Below are positions 23,155 through 34,402 of a stretch of 64,000 nucleotides of DNA, in pieces; within the stretch, counting starts at the first letter, position 1, and each line of letters opens with the position of its first letter. The stretch is from Chiridota heheva (Eukaryota > Echinodermata > Holothuroidea > Apodida > Chiridotidae): contig JAIGNY010004106.1 of NCBI GenBank assembly GCA_020152595.1, positions 112,001 through 176,000 on the forward strand. The letters run 5' to 3'. The position numbers and the translations under genes are program-made. The notes under the pieces were generated by a model. It searched no databases and was not told where the DNA came from. It saw only the letters and a list, made by a program, of their open reading frames with translations.

Positions 23155-23430
23155 CATGTGCCACCCGAGCAATTGCCTTTTTTCAGAATTTTCGTAGTGC
23201 AGATATCAAAAAGCCAATCTCTCATTACTGCTGGGTCTCAAAAAATCACCCATATTTTCATACCGCAGGTTTAAAAAATCACTTATTTTCATACTGCAGG
23301 TAATAAAAACAAACTTAATTTTCGTAGTGCAGATATAAAAAAAAAATCACTTATTTTCATACTGCAGGTATCAAAAACAAACTGTCATACTGCCGTTACC
23401 AAAAAAAAAAATCTCTTACTGCAGTCCAAT
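23155..23430. repeat. Degenerate ~40-bp tandem repeat
   Basis: Units built on ATTTTCATACTGCAGGTA followed by an A-rich spacer, about seven copies. Confidence 0.6.
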
Positions 23431-23509
23431 TTTGAAATTCTGGGCGGCACATACCACACACTTTATTATGGAAGAAGTGCCCCCCACACCAATAGCTTTG
23501 CTGTTTCAC

Positions 23510-23612
23510 AGAGGCGGCCATTCCCGCCCCTCCATGTGCCCGCCCTGCCTCTTGGGGTCCGCCCTGCCTCTTGGGGTCCGCCCTGCCCCCTGGAGTCCGC
23601 CTGCCACTCATG
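23510..23612. repeat. ~22-bp GC-rich tandem repeat
   Basis: CCGCCCTGCCTCTTGGGGT repeats three to four times with a final variant. Confidence 0.7.
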
Positions 23613-23704
23613 AGAAAAAGAAAAAAAAATCAAACTTAATAATCTTAATTAACCTCATAAATATCTTACATGGATACAGAACACAGAATGATAGCATAGT
23701 AAGC

Positions 23705-23890
23705 AATTGTCCTGTTTGGCTCATGGATGGTCCTTATCAGTCAGAATAGTTTCATTCTGAGGTATGATTATAGCTCAAATCCCAGATTGGATTCACCATG
23801 GGATTGAGCCTTAAGGGGGCCTGGACTCCACGGCAAAAAGACGCAGCGCTAAGTGAGCGCATTAATGTGCCCCTCAGCAAGTCTAGCACC
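23705..23890 (+). mobile_element. Possible tRNA-derived SINE
   Basis: An A-box-like TGGCTCATGGATGG (about 23,716) and a B-box-like TAGCTCAAATCCC (about 23,773) are present. No repeat partner was found in the window, so this rests on box spacing alone. Confidence 0.35.
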
Positions 23891-23997
23891 CTGCCCCTTT
23901 TTATATCAAGCTAGAGGTCTACCACCCCCCTCTCCCCTGCAATATATGTGGCATATGCAACTGTAAAAAGATATATATTTTTAAATGTGTTTGATAC

Positions 23998-24082
23998 CTG
24001 GCGTGATAAGTTTTTCCATACCATTCTGCAAATTCCAAGTCGTTGCTCAAGATAACCCAATACCAAATAATTGTCAGTGCCT
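23998..24082 (-). CDS. Unknown host gene 1, exon with ALTIIWYW
   Basis: An 85-bp exon from acceptor TATTCCAG to donor CAG|GTATCA. It enters in phase 1 (K), reads ALTIIWYWVILSNDLEFAEW then YGKTYHA, and leaves in phase 2. The phase agrees with the preceding exon at 24,154 and the next exon 11 kb away. No family is recognised. Confidence 0.6.
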
Positions 24083-24153
24083 CTGGAATACATGTTAATG
24101 CATGTATAAACATAAATAAATAAATAAACAAGTACTGTATCATGATTAAATAC

Positions 24154-24291
24154 TCTCCTGGTGCTTGTATATATACATTTCTGCGATAAAATCCTTAAAT
24201 GTTTCATGCTTTGGTCCATCAGAAAACAGGTAATAAAGTGGCAAAAATAATCTCTTTTCGACTTTTGTGGCTCTATATGCCTCTTGACCGC
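24154..24291 (-). CDS. Unknown host gene 1, exon with GGQEAYRATK
   Basis: A 138-bp exon, phase 1 to phase 1, reading GGQEAYRATKVEKRLFLPLY then YLFSDGPKHETFKDFIAEMY and ending KHQE before donor GTATTT. Codon positions are strongly protein-like. The acceptor (CACTGAAG) is weak; an alternative 22 bp upstream (ACTATTTAG) would add HFIITEG but does not fit the upstream phase. A second open frame overlaps (LLTVINGGLFSTSLSLKAV) and is less protein-like. It is separated by 71 bp from the next exon. Confidence 0.6.
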
Positions 24292-24531
24292 CTTCAGTGA
24301 TAATGAAGTGCTAAATAGTCCACCATTGATCACAGTAAGTAAGAATTTAAAATTGTCCTCCTCTGAGGGCTGCTCATGAAGGGGATTTTTTTTTACTGTA
24401 GCTCAAGTGGGCCAATAAATAAATCCTTAGTTCATGTAATGTAAAAATATAGAGTACCTTTTGTTTGTTACAACTTTCAAGTCTGTCAACAAATAAATGA
24501 AATGGAGATGAACACATGAACAAGTGCATAC

Positions 24532-24613
24532 CTGAAATATTCATCAATTGGAAGTAATAAAGGATTCCTGCAGTCCAGCCCCCATCAAGATACTTTTCTA
24601 ACAATGCAATTAG
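24532..24613 (-). CDS. Unknown host gene 1, most upstream exon found
   Basis: An 82-bp exon from acceptor TTTCTCTTTGGCAG to donor CAG|GTATGC. It reads LIALLEKYLDGGWTAGILYY then FQLMNIS and leaves in phase 1. Other frames are closed. It enters in phase 0, so further coding exons must lie upstream beyond 24.6 kb, but none was recognised. With the five downstream exons the reconstructed tail is 219 residues. The protein looks helical and soluble; I do not recognise it. Confidence 0.6.
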
Positions 24614-26860
24614 CTGCCAAAGAGAAAAGATGTATTTTTTAAGTTGCGATACATGGACTGAATACTTTCACCCCGCTTGGGAGGTGAAATTGGGAAATTC
24701 TTAACATCATATTGAAAAATTGGGTAAAACTAAAGAGAAATTAGGTAAAATAATCTACAATTTGGTTATGTTATAGAAAAATTTAATATTTCCCAGAAAT
24801 TGAAAGAAATTTCAATGAGATGTAAATAAACAAAGCTATAGCTAAATCCATGCGAGCCATAAGGTTCATACTCATGGCCGATGCTTGTCCCCGATTAAAC
24901 ATTCAAATTGATAAAATTTGAAACTACTAAACATTGGCAATGGGCAACAGTGCTAGAAGTTACTATAGTCTAGGACCAAAATATAAACATGTTTCCGGTT
25001 GGCGACTTACACTCAGTGTAGTAACAATAATAACAGTTGTTACTTAGCCTACTGTTCTCGTTAAAATCAACAAATAACGACACGCCTATGCTTGTGATAC
25101 AAAACAATACACAAAGTTCCTACACTTGAAGCGGTTTGTATGAAAAAAAAGTTTGTACTAAAATACCTGTGTCAAGTGATGGTAGGCCTAGGCTATAAAC
25201 ACTGTCCCATTAATCCGAACAAATGCCAATATCAATAATTTATGTAAGAACAGACTGAGTTACACAACACAGTTGAGAAGTCACTGTTTACCTTTTAATA
25301 TTGTTCAAACATTGTTCCAATTGCTCACAATAACAATGATCTCAACCCACGATGTCAACAAAAATAACAACCTGTCTCAACCTTAGTTCTACCAGTGCAG
25401 TTTATATCTATGTTTTTTGCAGAAGCCCTTTTCACTGTGGTGGTGGCATCCAACTAATCTCTCAAAATTGTATTGTCATAATTTTCAAAATCAAATCAAA
25501 TCTAAGTTACTTAAGATTAAGTAATTGCAGAATACTTGTAGCCGGCTCCATGGAATTTCATGAAGTATAATTATGATGAAATATTTTTAAGAGATAATGA
25601 ATTATCCATATCCAAGTCCCCTTGATACCCTGGTTCGGCTACAGGGAGTGTTTAAAAGAAACAATTTCAATTAAGTCCCCTTGATACCCCCTGTTCCATT
25701 ATTCCGCGGAATGAGAAGAAATTACGTTTGGAAATATTTAGTAAGTCCAGCAGACTTTCCCTGATGTAGCTACGCACTCTTTTAATGAAAATATCCAAAA
25801 GCTTATTCATAATCTTATGAATTTGTGTAACTCCGCAGCTCCACGCTTGTGATAAAACTTTTCATAATTTCACACATGCATCTTGGAGCAGCTCCAGCCT
25901 CCGGTGGCTCCACACTTGTCACGGAAATTTTTGTTTTAAGACAACCCATAGTTCAATTTAGCGAATATACTGGTAGCGTTTCCTTTAAGGATTTATCAAT
26001 ATTGTCTTGAAATTTTTGATAGTGGAGCTAGTTCCACAGAGTTGCGGGGTATCTGCAATTAAGCCAAATATTCTTTCATCACGTTAAAATTAAATTTGTT
26101 AAAACTTAGTGAAAACCCTACATTATTTTTTATTTTTTTATCCCTTTAAAGTGCAGGTTAAAATTTGTTTTATAATTATTTTTCAGTTGGCCTAAGGGAA
26201 TTTTCTAAAAAATATTAATGTTACAAGAATTATTATTAAGATCAACATGGTAAAACACCATACTACAGCTGCGGCTAAAATCCCAAGTGTTTCTACATTC
26301 TAGCACTTAGACAGCCCAGCAGTGTCCAAATTCATCATAGGATGAGGGTCACCTTAATTTTATCAACCTTACCCAAAATAAAAAGCAGAATACGAAAAAA
26401 TCAAAGTTGCGATGCCAGTGAGTGCTAAATAGGCATAAAAGCTACTGCGTTCGCCAGTACCTTTCCAGAAAAGCGTTTCAAAGACAAACACTCCAAAAAA
26501 AGCCTTAACGTATCCTAACGTAGTAAAATTTAATTCCTATACTTGGAAAATAACACTAGGTGTATTGGGAATCAATGCTGACGAAACAGGGCATAAATTT
26601 AACAAACAAATTTCACTCACCAGAAAACGTTTCTTTCAGTGTATCTGAATTTAACTCCTAAGTTTTTTTGCAACAAAATCTTCCGTAACTGCGATAAATC
26701 TGCTTTAATTTCAGATCTTATTCACGTGAGTTTGCAACTTTACTGGTTTGAAATATGGAGGACTGGTCAGACTAACAGGTCATTGTGGTCATTTTATTTT
26801 AACCAATGACAATACGTATATGATCTGACTACGCACGATGGTCAGCGGTACTATATGACT
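24614..26860. other. Non-coding DNA between gene 1 and the plus-strand gene
   Basis: Possible minus-strand splice donors GTAAGT (about 25,005) and GTGAGT (about 26,618) could belong to 5' untranslated exons of gene 1, but no start codon could be tied to them. No confident exon. Confidence 0.35.
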
Positions 26861-26865
26861 GAGAT

Positions 26866-26899
26866 CAGGGACCTGCTATTTCTAAATAGCAGGTCCCTG
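26866..26899. repeat. Perfect 16-bp hairpin with a 2-nt loop
   Basis: CAGGGACCTGCTATTT and its exact inverse are separated by CT. It sits in a region of repeated ATGGTCAGATATTTGACCA words. Confidence 0.8.
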
Positions 26900-26917
26900 G
26901 TGAGATATTTGACTACA

Positions 26918-27027
26918 CAATGGTCAGATCGGAACAAATTTTAGCTGACCAAGTACAATGGTCAGATATTTGACCACGTGCAATGGTCAGATATTTGACC
27001 ACGTACAATGATCAGATATTTGACCTT
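26918..27027. repeat. ~25-bp tandem repeat with internal dyad
   Basis: ATGGTCAGATATTTGACCAC repeats about four times. Each unit contains the inverted pair GGTCA...TGACC. It ends 11 bp before the acceptor at 27,038. Confidence 0.7.
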
Positions 27028-27038
27028 TTTTTTTTTAG

Positions 27039-27184
27039 AGTGTATACAAATATTCATCATCATTGAATATCTTATTAACGGATAAGATTGGATACCTCAG
27101 ATATATGATGGTATCAAGTTCTGCTAATTTCATGAGAATAAGACGACTTGCTCTCTGGAAGCTGGAAAAAGTTTGTAGTCTCAA
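27039..27184 (+). CDS. Unknown plus-strand gene, third-last exon
   Basis: It follows a T11 tract and TAG acceptor, is open for 48 codons (SVYKYSSSLNILLTDKIGYL then RYMMVSSSANFMRIRRLALW), and leaves in phase 2 at a consensus GTGAGT donor. The phase is continuous with the next two exons. The protein is basic and hydrophobic here; no family recognised. Confidence 0.45.
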
Positions 27185-27295
27185 GTGAGTAAAAAATTAA
27201 GTTTTTCACCACAACTTGCGTCATAGTTCTTCTGTATGGATGCTCGTCCTGGGTGCAACAAGGAGAATCATTGCAATTGTTGCTTCCTGCTGCAG

Positions 27296-27338
27296 AATGT
27301 TACAGATCAAACATGAAAACAATCTAACCAAAGTTGTG
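27296..27338 (+). CDS. Unknown plus-strand gene, penultimate exon
   Basis: A 43-bp exon after a good acceptor (TTGCTTCCTGCTGCAG), reading KMLQIKHENNLTKVV across the junction and ending in phase 0 at donor GTAATT. Confidence 0.45.
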
Positions 27339-27404
27339 GTAATTCTTATCCAATTTAAATCCATTAATCCAGCTTGTCACATATCGCCACTTATGCTTCC
27401 TTAG

Positions 27405-27473
27405 GCACACAGTGACCCTTTCAAGGTGTATGCACTCTACTTTCCAACCCATGACGACCAGGCTAGCAACTGA
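27405..27473 (+). CDS. Unknown plus-strand gene, last exon
   Basis: After acceptor GCTTCCTTAG, 22 codons read AHSDPFKVYALYFPTHDDQ and end with ASN and TGA. With the two exons before it, this gives an 85-residue C-terminus in continuous phase. A 3' untranslated region of about 370 bp with an AATAAA follows. Confidence 0.5.
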   Translation, partial: AHSDPFKVYALYFPTHDDQASN

Positions 27474-27835
27474 TGTCATACAATATATCTAGAACCTTAT
27501 GAGCCATGATGAAACAATGATTTAAGCCTGTCCCAGACTGTACTGCAGATTTGTGTTGGATGGAGGAGGCTTGTGGTCACATGCTTAGCAGCTTATGATG
27601 ATGAGAGGGGGAGGGTGTTGAGGTGCACATGGGGTGAATACATATCATGGACTTGCCTATATTTTCTCATTTCAAACTTTTTGTCAGTCCAGATCAAGTT
27701 GGACCAAATCTGAGACAAATATTAGTTTGTGGAGTAGTCACCCCACTTCCTCAATATGCAGCCAGGAGGTTGTGGACAAAACACATGTTTCTTACTTATA
27801 TCATATCTTTAAAGTGATCTTCATATAACATGGGG

Positions 27836-27841
27836 AATAAA
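27836..27841 (+). promoter_or_regulatory. Poly(A) signal AATAAA
   Basis: The first canonical AATAAA downstream of the plus-strand stop codon at 27,473, in a suitable position for its 3' end. Confidence 0.45.
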
Positions 27842-27859
27842 AAGTCAAGAAAAACATAA

Positions 27860-30260
27860 GTACTGTTTAACTTTTCATTTGTATTTACAGATAAAGTATA
27901 AAATGACATGTACAGTAAGTTTGTTTTTTCATCCTTAAAAAAAAAGGCATTGCAAATAGGCATTGCACTTTTTATTACAGCTTACTTTTTTTAAACAATA
28001 AAAAACTCTTTACTTTATAACCCCATATATCATTGACCTCAAATAAAATAGTCTTTACTTTAAAAATCTTACCCATTATTCCATACACAGAAGTATCTTC
28101 AATCTTCAAGCTTTCATGTTTTTAAATGGCAAGAGTGTGCAGAAGAGGTCACTACACAAAATTCTTTTAACTTCGCTTTCCTCAGCATGAATATTCACAT
28201 TGTGAATATGAATATTCAGGATGTGAAGGAAAAAAGATGCAAATTATTTCCATTCATCTTCTTCTCGTAATACCAACCATGCATGTCATGTGCTAAAACA
28301 TTCCTAGAGAACAACTATTTAATATCTACTTACATATATGCACATAGTGTAAAAAATACAAATATTATTTCTCTTCTTCTAACGATTCTCTTATGTATAA
28401 CATGTTAATTATCTTACATTTCGATTTAAAAATGGATTCTAAAAAACAACTGACATATAAATATACATTACATTATCAAATAACTTAAGTTTTACCCTTT
28501 AAACTTAGCATTCTTATAAAAAAATATTGCAACTTATGATACTTTTTAGGGAAAAAAGAAAAAATGATAAATAACGTAGACAAAATATTTTTCTTATAAA
28601 AAGAACATTTCTATACTATTTCCAAAAAATAGCACAACATTGTATATATATTATATTGTATTATTGCGACTGAACAAAAGCTTTGAACAAAAATAAATGC
28701 ATTTGATCTATAGCTGGAATATATCATGGTGACCGGTGGATGTTCATCATTGTAATGGATGGCTGAGAGATTATGCATTCATAAACAGTAAATAAAGATT
28801 AATTATAATTCTCAAAGGAGATGTGCTCAAGCCAACTGCAAGTCGATTGCATGACATGCAGAAATGGGCACTACTGTCTGCTTCACACATATAGCATAAA
28901 CTAAATTGATTTGAAATCTATTGAAAACTTTGATGACATAAGAATATCAAAGCCTCTCAGAAATTGAACAATTGACATTTTTTTTTTTTTTTAAGCCTTC
29001 AAAATATGTCAATTGTTATGTAAATTTATGACATGTGACCACACAACCTACTCTATTTGCTTGAATATTTTGTTTTTGATCTTTTGCCACAAGTATTTAA
29101 AGAGCAACTAATTATGGTTTTCAATTTCAACCATACCACTATTCAAGTCGGATGAAAGAAATATTTTCAATGACTGAAATGACAGGCAAGAAGTAGTTGG
29201 CACAACCTTTCAAAAATATTGTCATTACTGGTAGATTAAATAACATTTCAAATAAAATCTGCTATTTAGCATAATTAACAGTTATTTCTGATATTGCAGA
29301 CAAGCTATATATGCAGTAAATCTAGTATACTGTATAACAAGAAATGAAATCCTCGCGAAGTGCACAAAACTTGGCACACAACTAGGTTTCCCTAGTCATT
29401 CTTTGGATAGATATGTCAGCACAAAGTATAGATAGCTTTACTGTGAGTCACACATCAACACAAATAGTATTGGTTTAATTGCCACATTTTGTTGAAGATT
29501 TGATCCTTTGCCCTTTGTTAATGTACATACTACCTCAGGATGTTACCATTTCCTTTTAAGTTCAAGGTCATTTGGTGTGCTTTCTGTGGGGTAGAATAAT
29601 GTTATGAACATGGGCTGCTCTAAAAGAATTTAGTTAGTGGGATAAAACATACAGGGGGGGGGGGGGGTAACAAACATCTTTTTAATAATACTTATAATTA
29701 ATTACAACAACAATAAGTAGCAAATCTTTGGTGGCAAGTGCCAATGGCGAGCCATCCATGATTACAATAATGCTGCCATCACCACTATACTATTTAACAT
29801 AACCTAGAGTTATTATCTGCCTAAATGCAATGAAACTGGCCACTGACCTGCTAGTAGGCAAGAAGTAATGAATGCCTTAAATTTGATGATGTTTGGAGAT
29901 ATTAAAGCAATCATGCCCTAAATCTATAGCTTTTAAGCAAAACTGAAAACTGACAAAAATTCATGATGCAATTTGATTGTAACATTACTTACTGTTTGCA
30001 TTATTAAGTTCTAGAAAACTGTGTGAGACCATGAAGGGTGGTCTTGGACTGCACTGATACAAAACTCAGTACTATACCAGATATAATACTACATGATTTC
30101 ATTTCAACCTATCGAAACCTGATTCTCTTAAACGATAAATATTCCCATAATTAAAAATCATTTCCATAATTTAAGATATGTAAATATAACAAAAAACACA
30201 TTTCATTATAATGAACAAGATAATTGTTTTCAGCCTGGCATCCAAACAATCTAAGGAAAA
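27860..30260. other. Intergenic AT-rich DNA
   Basis: No exon-like frames or repeat arrays; a G13 run lies at about 29,655. Confidence 0.45.
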
Positions 30261-30513
30261 GTATCGTCCCATACATAGATTCAAAAGAGAAAGCCGCAAT
30301 GCTGGTAACGTCATTTCCAGTTTTTAATTTTCCCTATTGATCGCGATACATATGCTATGTTATCAATCACACATCTGCTGGACCGAACATAGGGACCTAC
30401 ATGTGTTATCGATAACATCAGATTTTTCGCAATCAATAAAGAAAATTGAAAAACCGAAAGTGAGGTTACCAGCTCGGCGGCATTCACTTCTGAATCTATT
30501 TATGGGATGATAC
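30261..30513. mobile_element. Foldback MITE-like element
   Basis: Arms at 30,261-30,348 and 30,427-30,513 are about 85% complementary. Ends are GTATCGTCCCATA and TATGGGATGATAC. No target duplication is clear in the flanks, so the family is unknown. Confidence 0.6.
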
Positions 30514-32050
30514 ACTTTCTTCAAATCATGGATGCTAAATGAAACATTCAGGATTTGTATTCAACAATATCAATTTTCAAGAAAGAAATGTTACCTATAA
30601 CTCAATACTTTTTCGCTGTACAGCTCCAATTTTTACCACTAACCTAACACCTAAGATACCGACAAGAAAAACAACTGACTTGATTATTGTTGTTTTACCT
30701 ACACAAAACAAACCTATACTTGCTTGGTATAGCTTAGCTCAAAAAAAAATACTTGTCTTTAGGGACTACAACACTGATACCTATAATGCAATGCCAAACA
30801 TTATCTGTTGCTAAATGAACAAATGTTAAATGTTTGTATTCCTTCCTGTTTTGTACAGTATGTGCATGAAATGTTTGGTAAGATTGCTTCCTTGTTCTCT
30901 TCATGGTTAATCTTATACTGCCTTACAGCGCTCTTAGGGAGCTTTATGTATTGCTTGAAGCAATAGTTCTGTTAAACATTTCTTAACAGAACACTTGAAA
31001 AAACCAAGTACTGTTCTATCGAGTTTTTTATGTCACTCAAGTATCACCAATTGAACCTTATTGATTTCTTACACCCACCAACCTGTTGACTACACTCCCA
31101 CTCCCTAACTCCTCTTCTCCCTCTATTTTCCTCCTAATCTCTAATTAGGCAACTGCACTACACTGGTCTGTCCCTCAATTCTTTTTTGACACTTTTTTCT
31201 CTCTAAACTCTCCAAAACTTTTCACATTTAAGTGCGGAACATGATATTTACAGTAATCTTTGGTGGATGCATTGAAAGAAATTTTCCGAAGATTTAAACT
31301 CAGCCAATGATATGATCACTTCATAAAAGCTTGAAGGAAACAAAATAGTTTTATGCAGTCATTGCAATCCTTCCAACTAATCTCTCTGATTTTTTACAAA
31401 TATTTCAAATCAGTTTGCCAGTCCAACAATTATGAAGATTTCAAGTTAGGCATGCTCACTCTTATGCAGCCTGACCATCATTAAATTTGCATTATGGACA
31501 TGTCACTCAAGCCCTTTTCAATTGCACATAATAAGGCTTATCGTCATTGCCATGTTGCATCAGTTTGAAGGGTTTTACCAAAATATTGTCTTCTGTGTAT
31601 GTACAATGTAGTATTCACAGTCCTTATTGATAACCAATATGTTTAAATAGAAGTACAAACAATTTGGATAACTATCACATGTATAATTTTTGCACTTCAG
31701 CTGTGCATATGTTTTGTATAATATTTTCATGTATGGAATGTCTTGTTGTGGTGGAATTAAAATGTTAAAAAATGTACAATAAATAATTCTTATAGCAATA
31801 ACTTAAAAACACTATATGGCTTACAAATATTTTGCTAAATTGCAGCATACCTAAAATCTATGAGACTGACCTCACTGACATAATAACAAAAGTAACTTTA
31901 GAACGATAATATATTATTAATAAAGATGAACCAACTCCACTCTTACATTACAAATGTCTAAATGTTTTTCTTGGTGGTTTGATAGTTTTGAGACTACACA
32001 TATTGTAGAACATAAAAAATTCAGTTTTTATAGTGCCATATATTAGGCCA
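30514..32050. other. Intergenic AT-rich DNA
   Basis: No gene found. A 10-bp stem with a 7-nt loop (GTTCTGTTAA/TTAACAGAAC) lies at about 30,968. Confidence 0.45.
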
Positions 32051-32069
32051 TTCTTTTGAGAAAAAAATT

Positions 32070-32192
32070 GTATATATATATAATATATATATAAATATAA
32101 ATATATATAAATTATATATATATATGTATATATATATATATAAAAATAGATATAGATATATATATATATATATATGTATATATATGTATAAA
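32070..32192. repeat. (TA)n microsatellite, target of DIRS copy 2
   Basis: TATATA with sparse TG and AA interruptions. It continues at 45,703-45,722 beyond the DIRS element. Confidence 0.9.
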
Positions 32193-32407
32193 TTTACCCC
32201 GCTAAGCGTAGCGGGGATATTTACGAGAGTTATACTTACCTTCCATGCTATTAATATGCAATCTGGTCACATGACCTGATTCTAACGCACTTCTAACCGA
32301 CCCTAAAAAACGTAGTAACCAGCCAAGCCCTTACCTCCATAATACCTCTGTACCATCTCACTCAACATTCCACCGAGGCCTGAACGAGAGGGGAGGCGGG
32401 TGGGATG

Positions 32408-32515
32408 CATGGAAGGTAAGTATAACTCTCGTAAATATCCCCGCTACGCTTAGCGGGGTAAATTTACTTCAAGTTATACCTTACCTTCCATGCTATTAAT
32501 ATGCAATCAGATTGC
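32408..32515. repeat. Internal complementary region, DIRS copy 2
   Basis: Positions 32,408-32,462 are the exact inverse of the left end (32,193-32,247). They are followed without a gap by the inverse of the right end (TTTACTTCAAGTTATACCTT). The junction GGGGTAAATTTACTTC is the inverse of right end joined to left end. Confidence 0.85.
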
Positions 32516-33130
32516 AACCGAGGAGAGGAAGGAAGGGAGTTCAGACCGAAGCACATTTTTTTTTTTAATGGCTGGTACTAAACTCGCAATAGTCGAATCC
32601 CCCTTAAGGGACGAAAAACCTTCTCCTCTTAAAGACGAAATACCTTCGGATAGCTTCATCTGAACTATCAAAACGAGAGGTAAAACGCCCACAGAACCCA
32701 AGTGAACCAAACGGGAAGACACGCAACGCAAAAACCGACCGTGAACAGAAACAAACTGCAAGCCACGCTCAAAACGGCACGACGAAAACTCACCAAGTTT
32801 GTCAGAGAACTGGAGCGGGTCAGAAAAGCATAAAGTGAACCAACCGTCTGTAAAGGTAAACTAAGCAGGGAACACCAAAAACTGCGTTAGTAAAACGAAA
32901 ACGAAATGAAATGCGTCAAGAATTGGCAAAAATTCCGTTGAGAAAGAACGAAAGAACAATCGCCAAAACAACGGCAAAGTTTCGTTAGAATAAACAAACG
33001 AAATAACCAGAGCCTGAACAACGGCCGAAATTAAACGTTAGTGAAAATGACGGAACGAGAAAACGTTAAGAAAATAACGTAAACCACGTCAAAGGAACAA
33101 CAGAACGGGAATAAGTGAAGAATATTCACC

Positions 33131-34194
33131 TCAAGAAGGGGGTGGTCCTCTTCCAGAAAGAACTGCCCGTGCAACTACGCCCTGATAGTCCGGAATATCC
33201 ACCAGATAAGCTGAGACGAACGTGGCTGGCGTTTTCCACACTGCAGCACAAACAGCACAAAGGATCTCGTGAAGGGGAACCCTGCCGAAAAGCGCAATTG
33301 ACGCCGCTAAGCCTCGTACCTGGTGTGCCTGAACCGAACGTTCCGCGGCGAACAACGCGGACCTATTGTATGTGATCACCTGGACAATCTAGGGGAAATC
33401 GTATCACGCGAGACAGCTCGATGCGGCTGTTGGAAGGACACAAAAAGAGCGGCGACGTCGTTCCGGAAAGATTGCGTACGTTTAATATAGTGTTTGAGAC
33501 ATCGAACGGGACACCAGACCTTGTCCTCTGTCGTGTCAGAAAATGTAGCGAGCGACGGGAGGAAAATAGGTTTAGGTAAAAACTCGACCGTCTGATTCTT
33601 CGCTAAGAAGGCCGGGTCGGGCACGAGACAAGCGCCCCCCGATTCAAAGCGAATATGACCCTCTTTGAGGGAAAGCGTGTGAAAAGCGCCCCTCCGCCTA
33701 GCCGAGGCTGCGGAGAGTAAAAACACTGTCTTTAAAGTCACTTCCTTGAGAGGACAAACTGGCAAAGGTTCGAACGGAGCCCATGCCAAAGTCTCAAGGA
33801 CCACCTGCATATCCCAAGGGGGAGCAAGGTTCCGAACTGGAGGCCTTTGTAAGAACATGCCTTTAATCAATCTTTCCAGAGGCTGCGCGTCGGTGACAGT
33901 CGAGCCGTCGAGGAAGCCCCGGTGGATAGCCACTATGGCCGTCCTGAACCCCTTGACCAAATTGATGGATTTATTCAGATTAAACTGGACCAACAAAAAA
34001 TCCGCTACGTCACCAAGAGGCGCCGTATGCGAAGAAAGCGATCTATCCCGGCACCAATCTCGGAACATTTCGAGTCTGGAAGCATACATGCCCAAAGTGG
34101 AAGATCTCCGGCTAGAGGCCGCCATACGGGCAGCTGCCTCCAAAAGACCTTGCGACACATGGGATTTGCGGATAGAGGCCACACAGTCAAATCG
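33131..34194 (-). pseudogene. DIRS tyrosine recombinase (YR), broken
   Basis: The main part (34,182-33,376) contains the N-terminal helices (MYASRLEMFRDWC), the catalytic first Arg region (SARRRGAFHTLSLKEG) and KNQTVEFLPK. The reading then shifts frame near 33,375; the last part has the HxxR-type AHQVRGLAASIALFG and the likely nucleophile Tyr in TFVSAYLVD. The enzyme would integrate circular cDNA. The 5' part of the gene lies beyond the inserted LINE, from 39,432 upward. A start codon is not evident next to the insertion. Confidence 0.8.
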
Positions 34195-34402
34195 TTTGTT
34201 TGTTTGTTTAATGAGGTCTTAACGGCACCACGACAACGAAGGTCAAATTGTGCCTGAGAGGTCAGATCATTTTAGAGGTAGTAAGGAAAGAGACCAGAGG
34301 GAGAATGCGAGAAATTCAAGAACAAAGCCAGAAAGCTGAGATCGAGAGAGGAGGTGCATGGGTAAAACAAAAACAAAGTAGAGAGGGGGTGGAAGAGGAG
34401 AA

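Noticed and set aside
24165-24333. Alternative frame LLTVINGGLFSTSLSLKAV overlapping the gene 1 exon
   Set aside because: It could join the upstream exon in phase through another acceptor, but it runs into low-quality codons and does not join the downstream exon, unlike the GGQEAYRATK frame.
30539-30814. 91-codon plus-strand frame
   Set aside because: No splice sites, AT-driven composition and no protein-like codon pattern.
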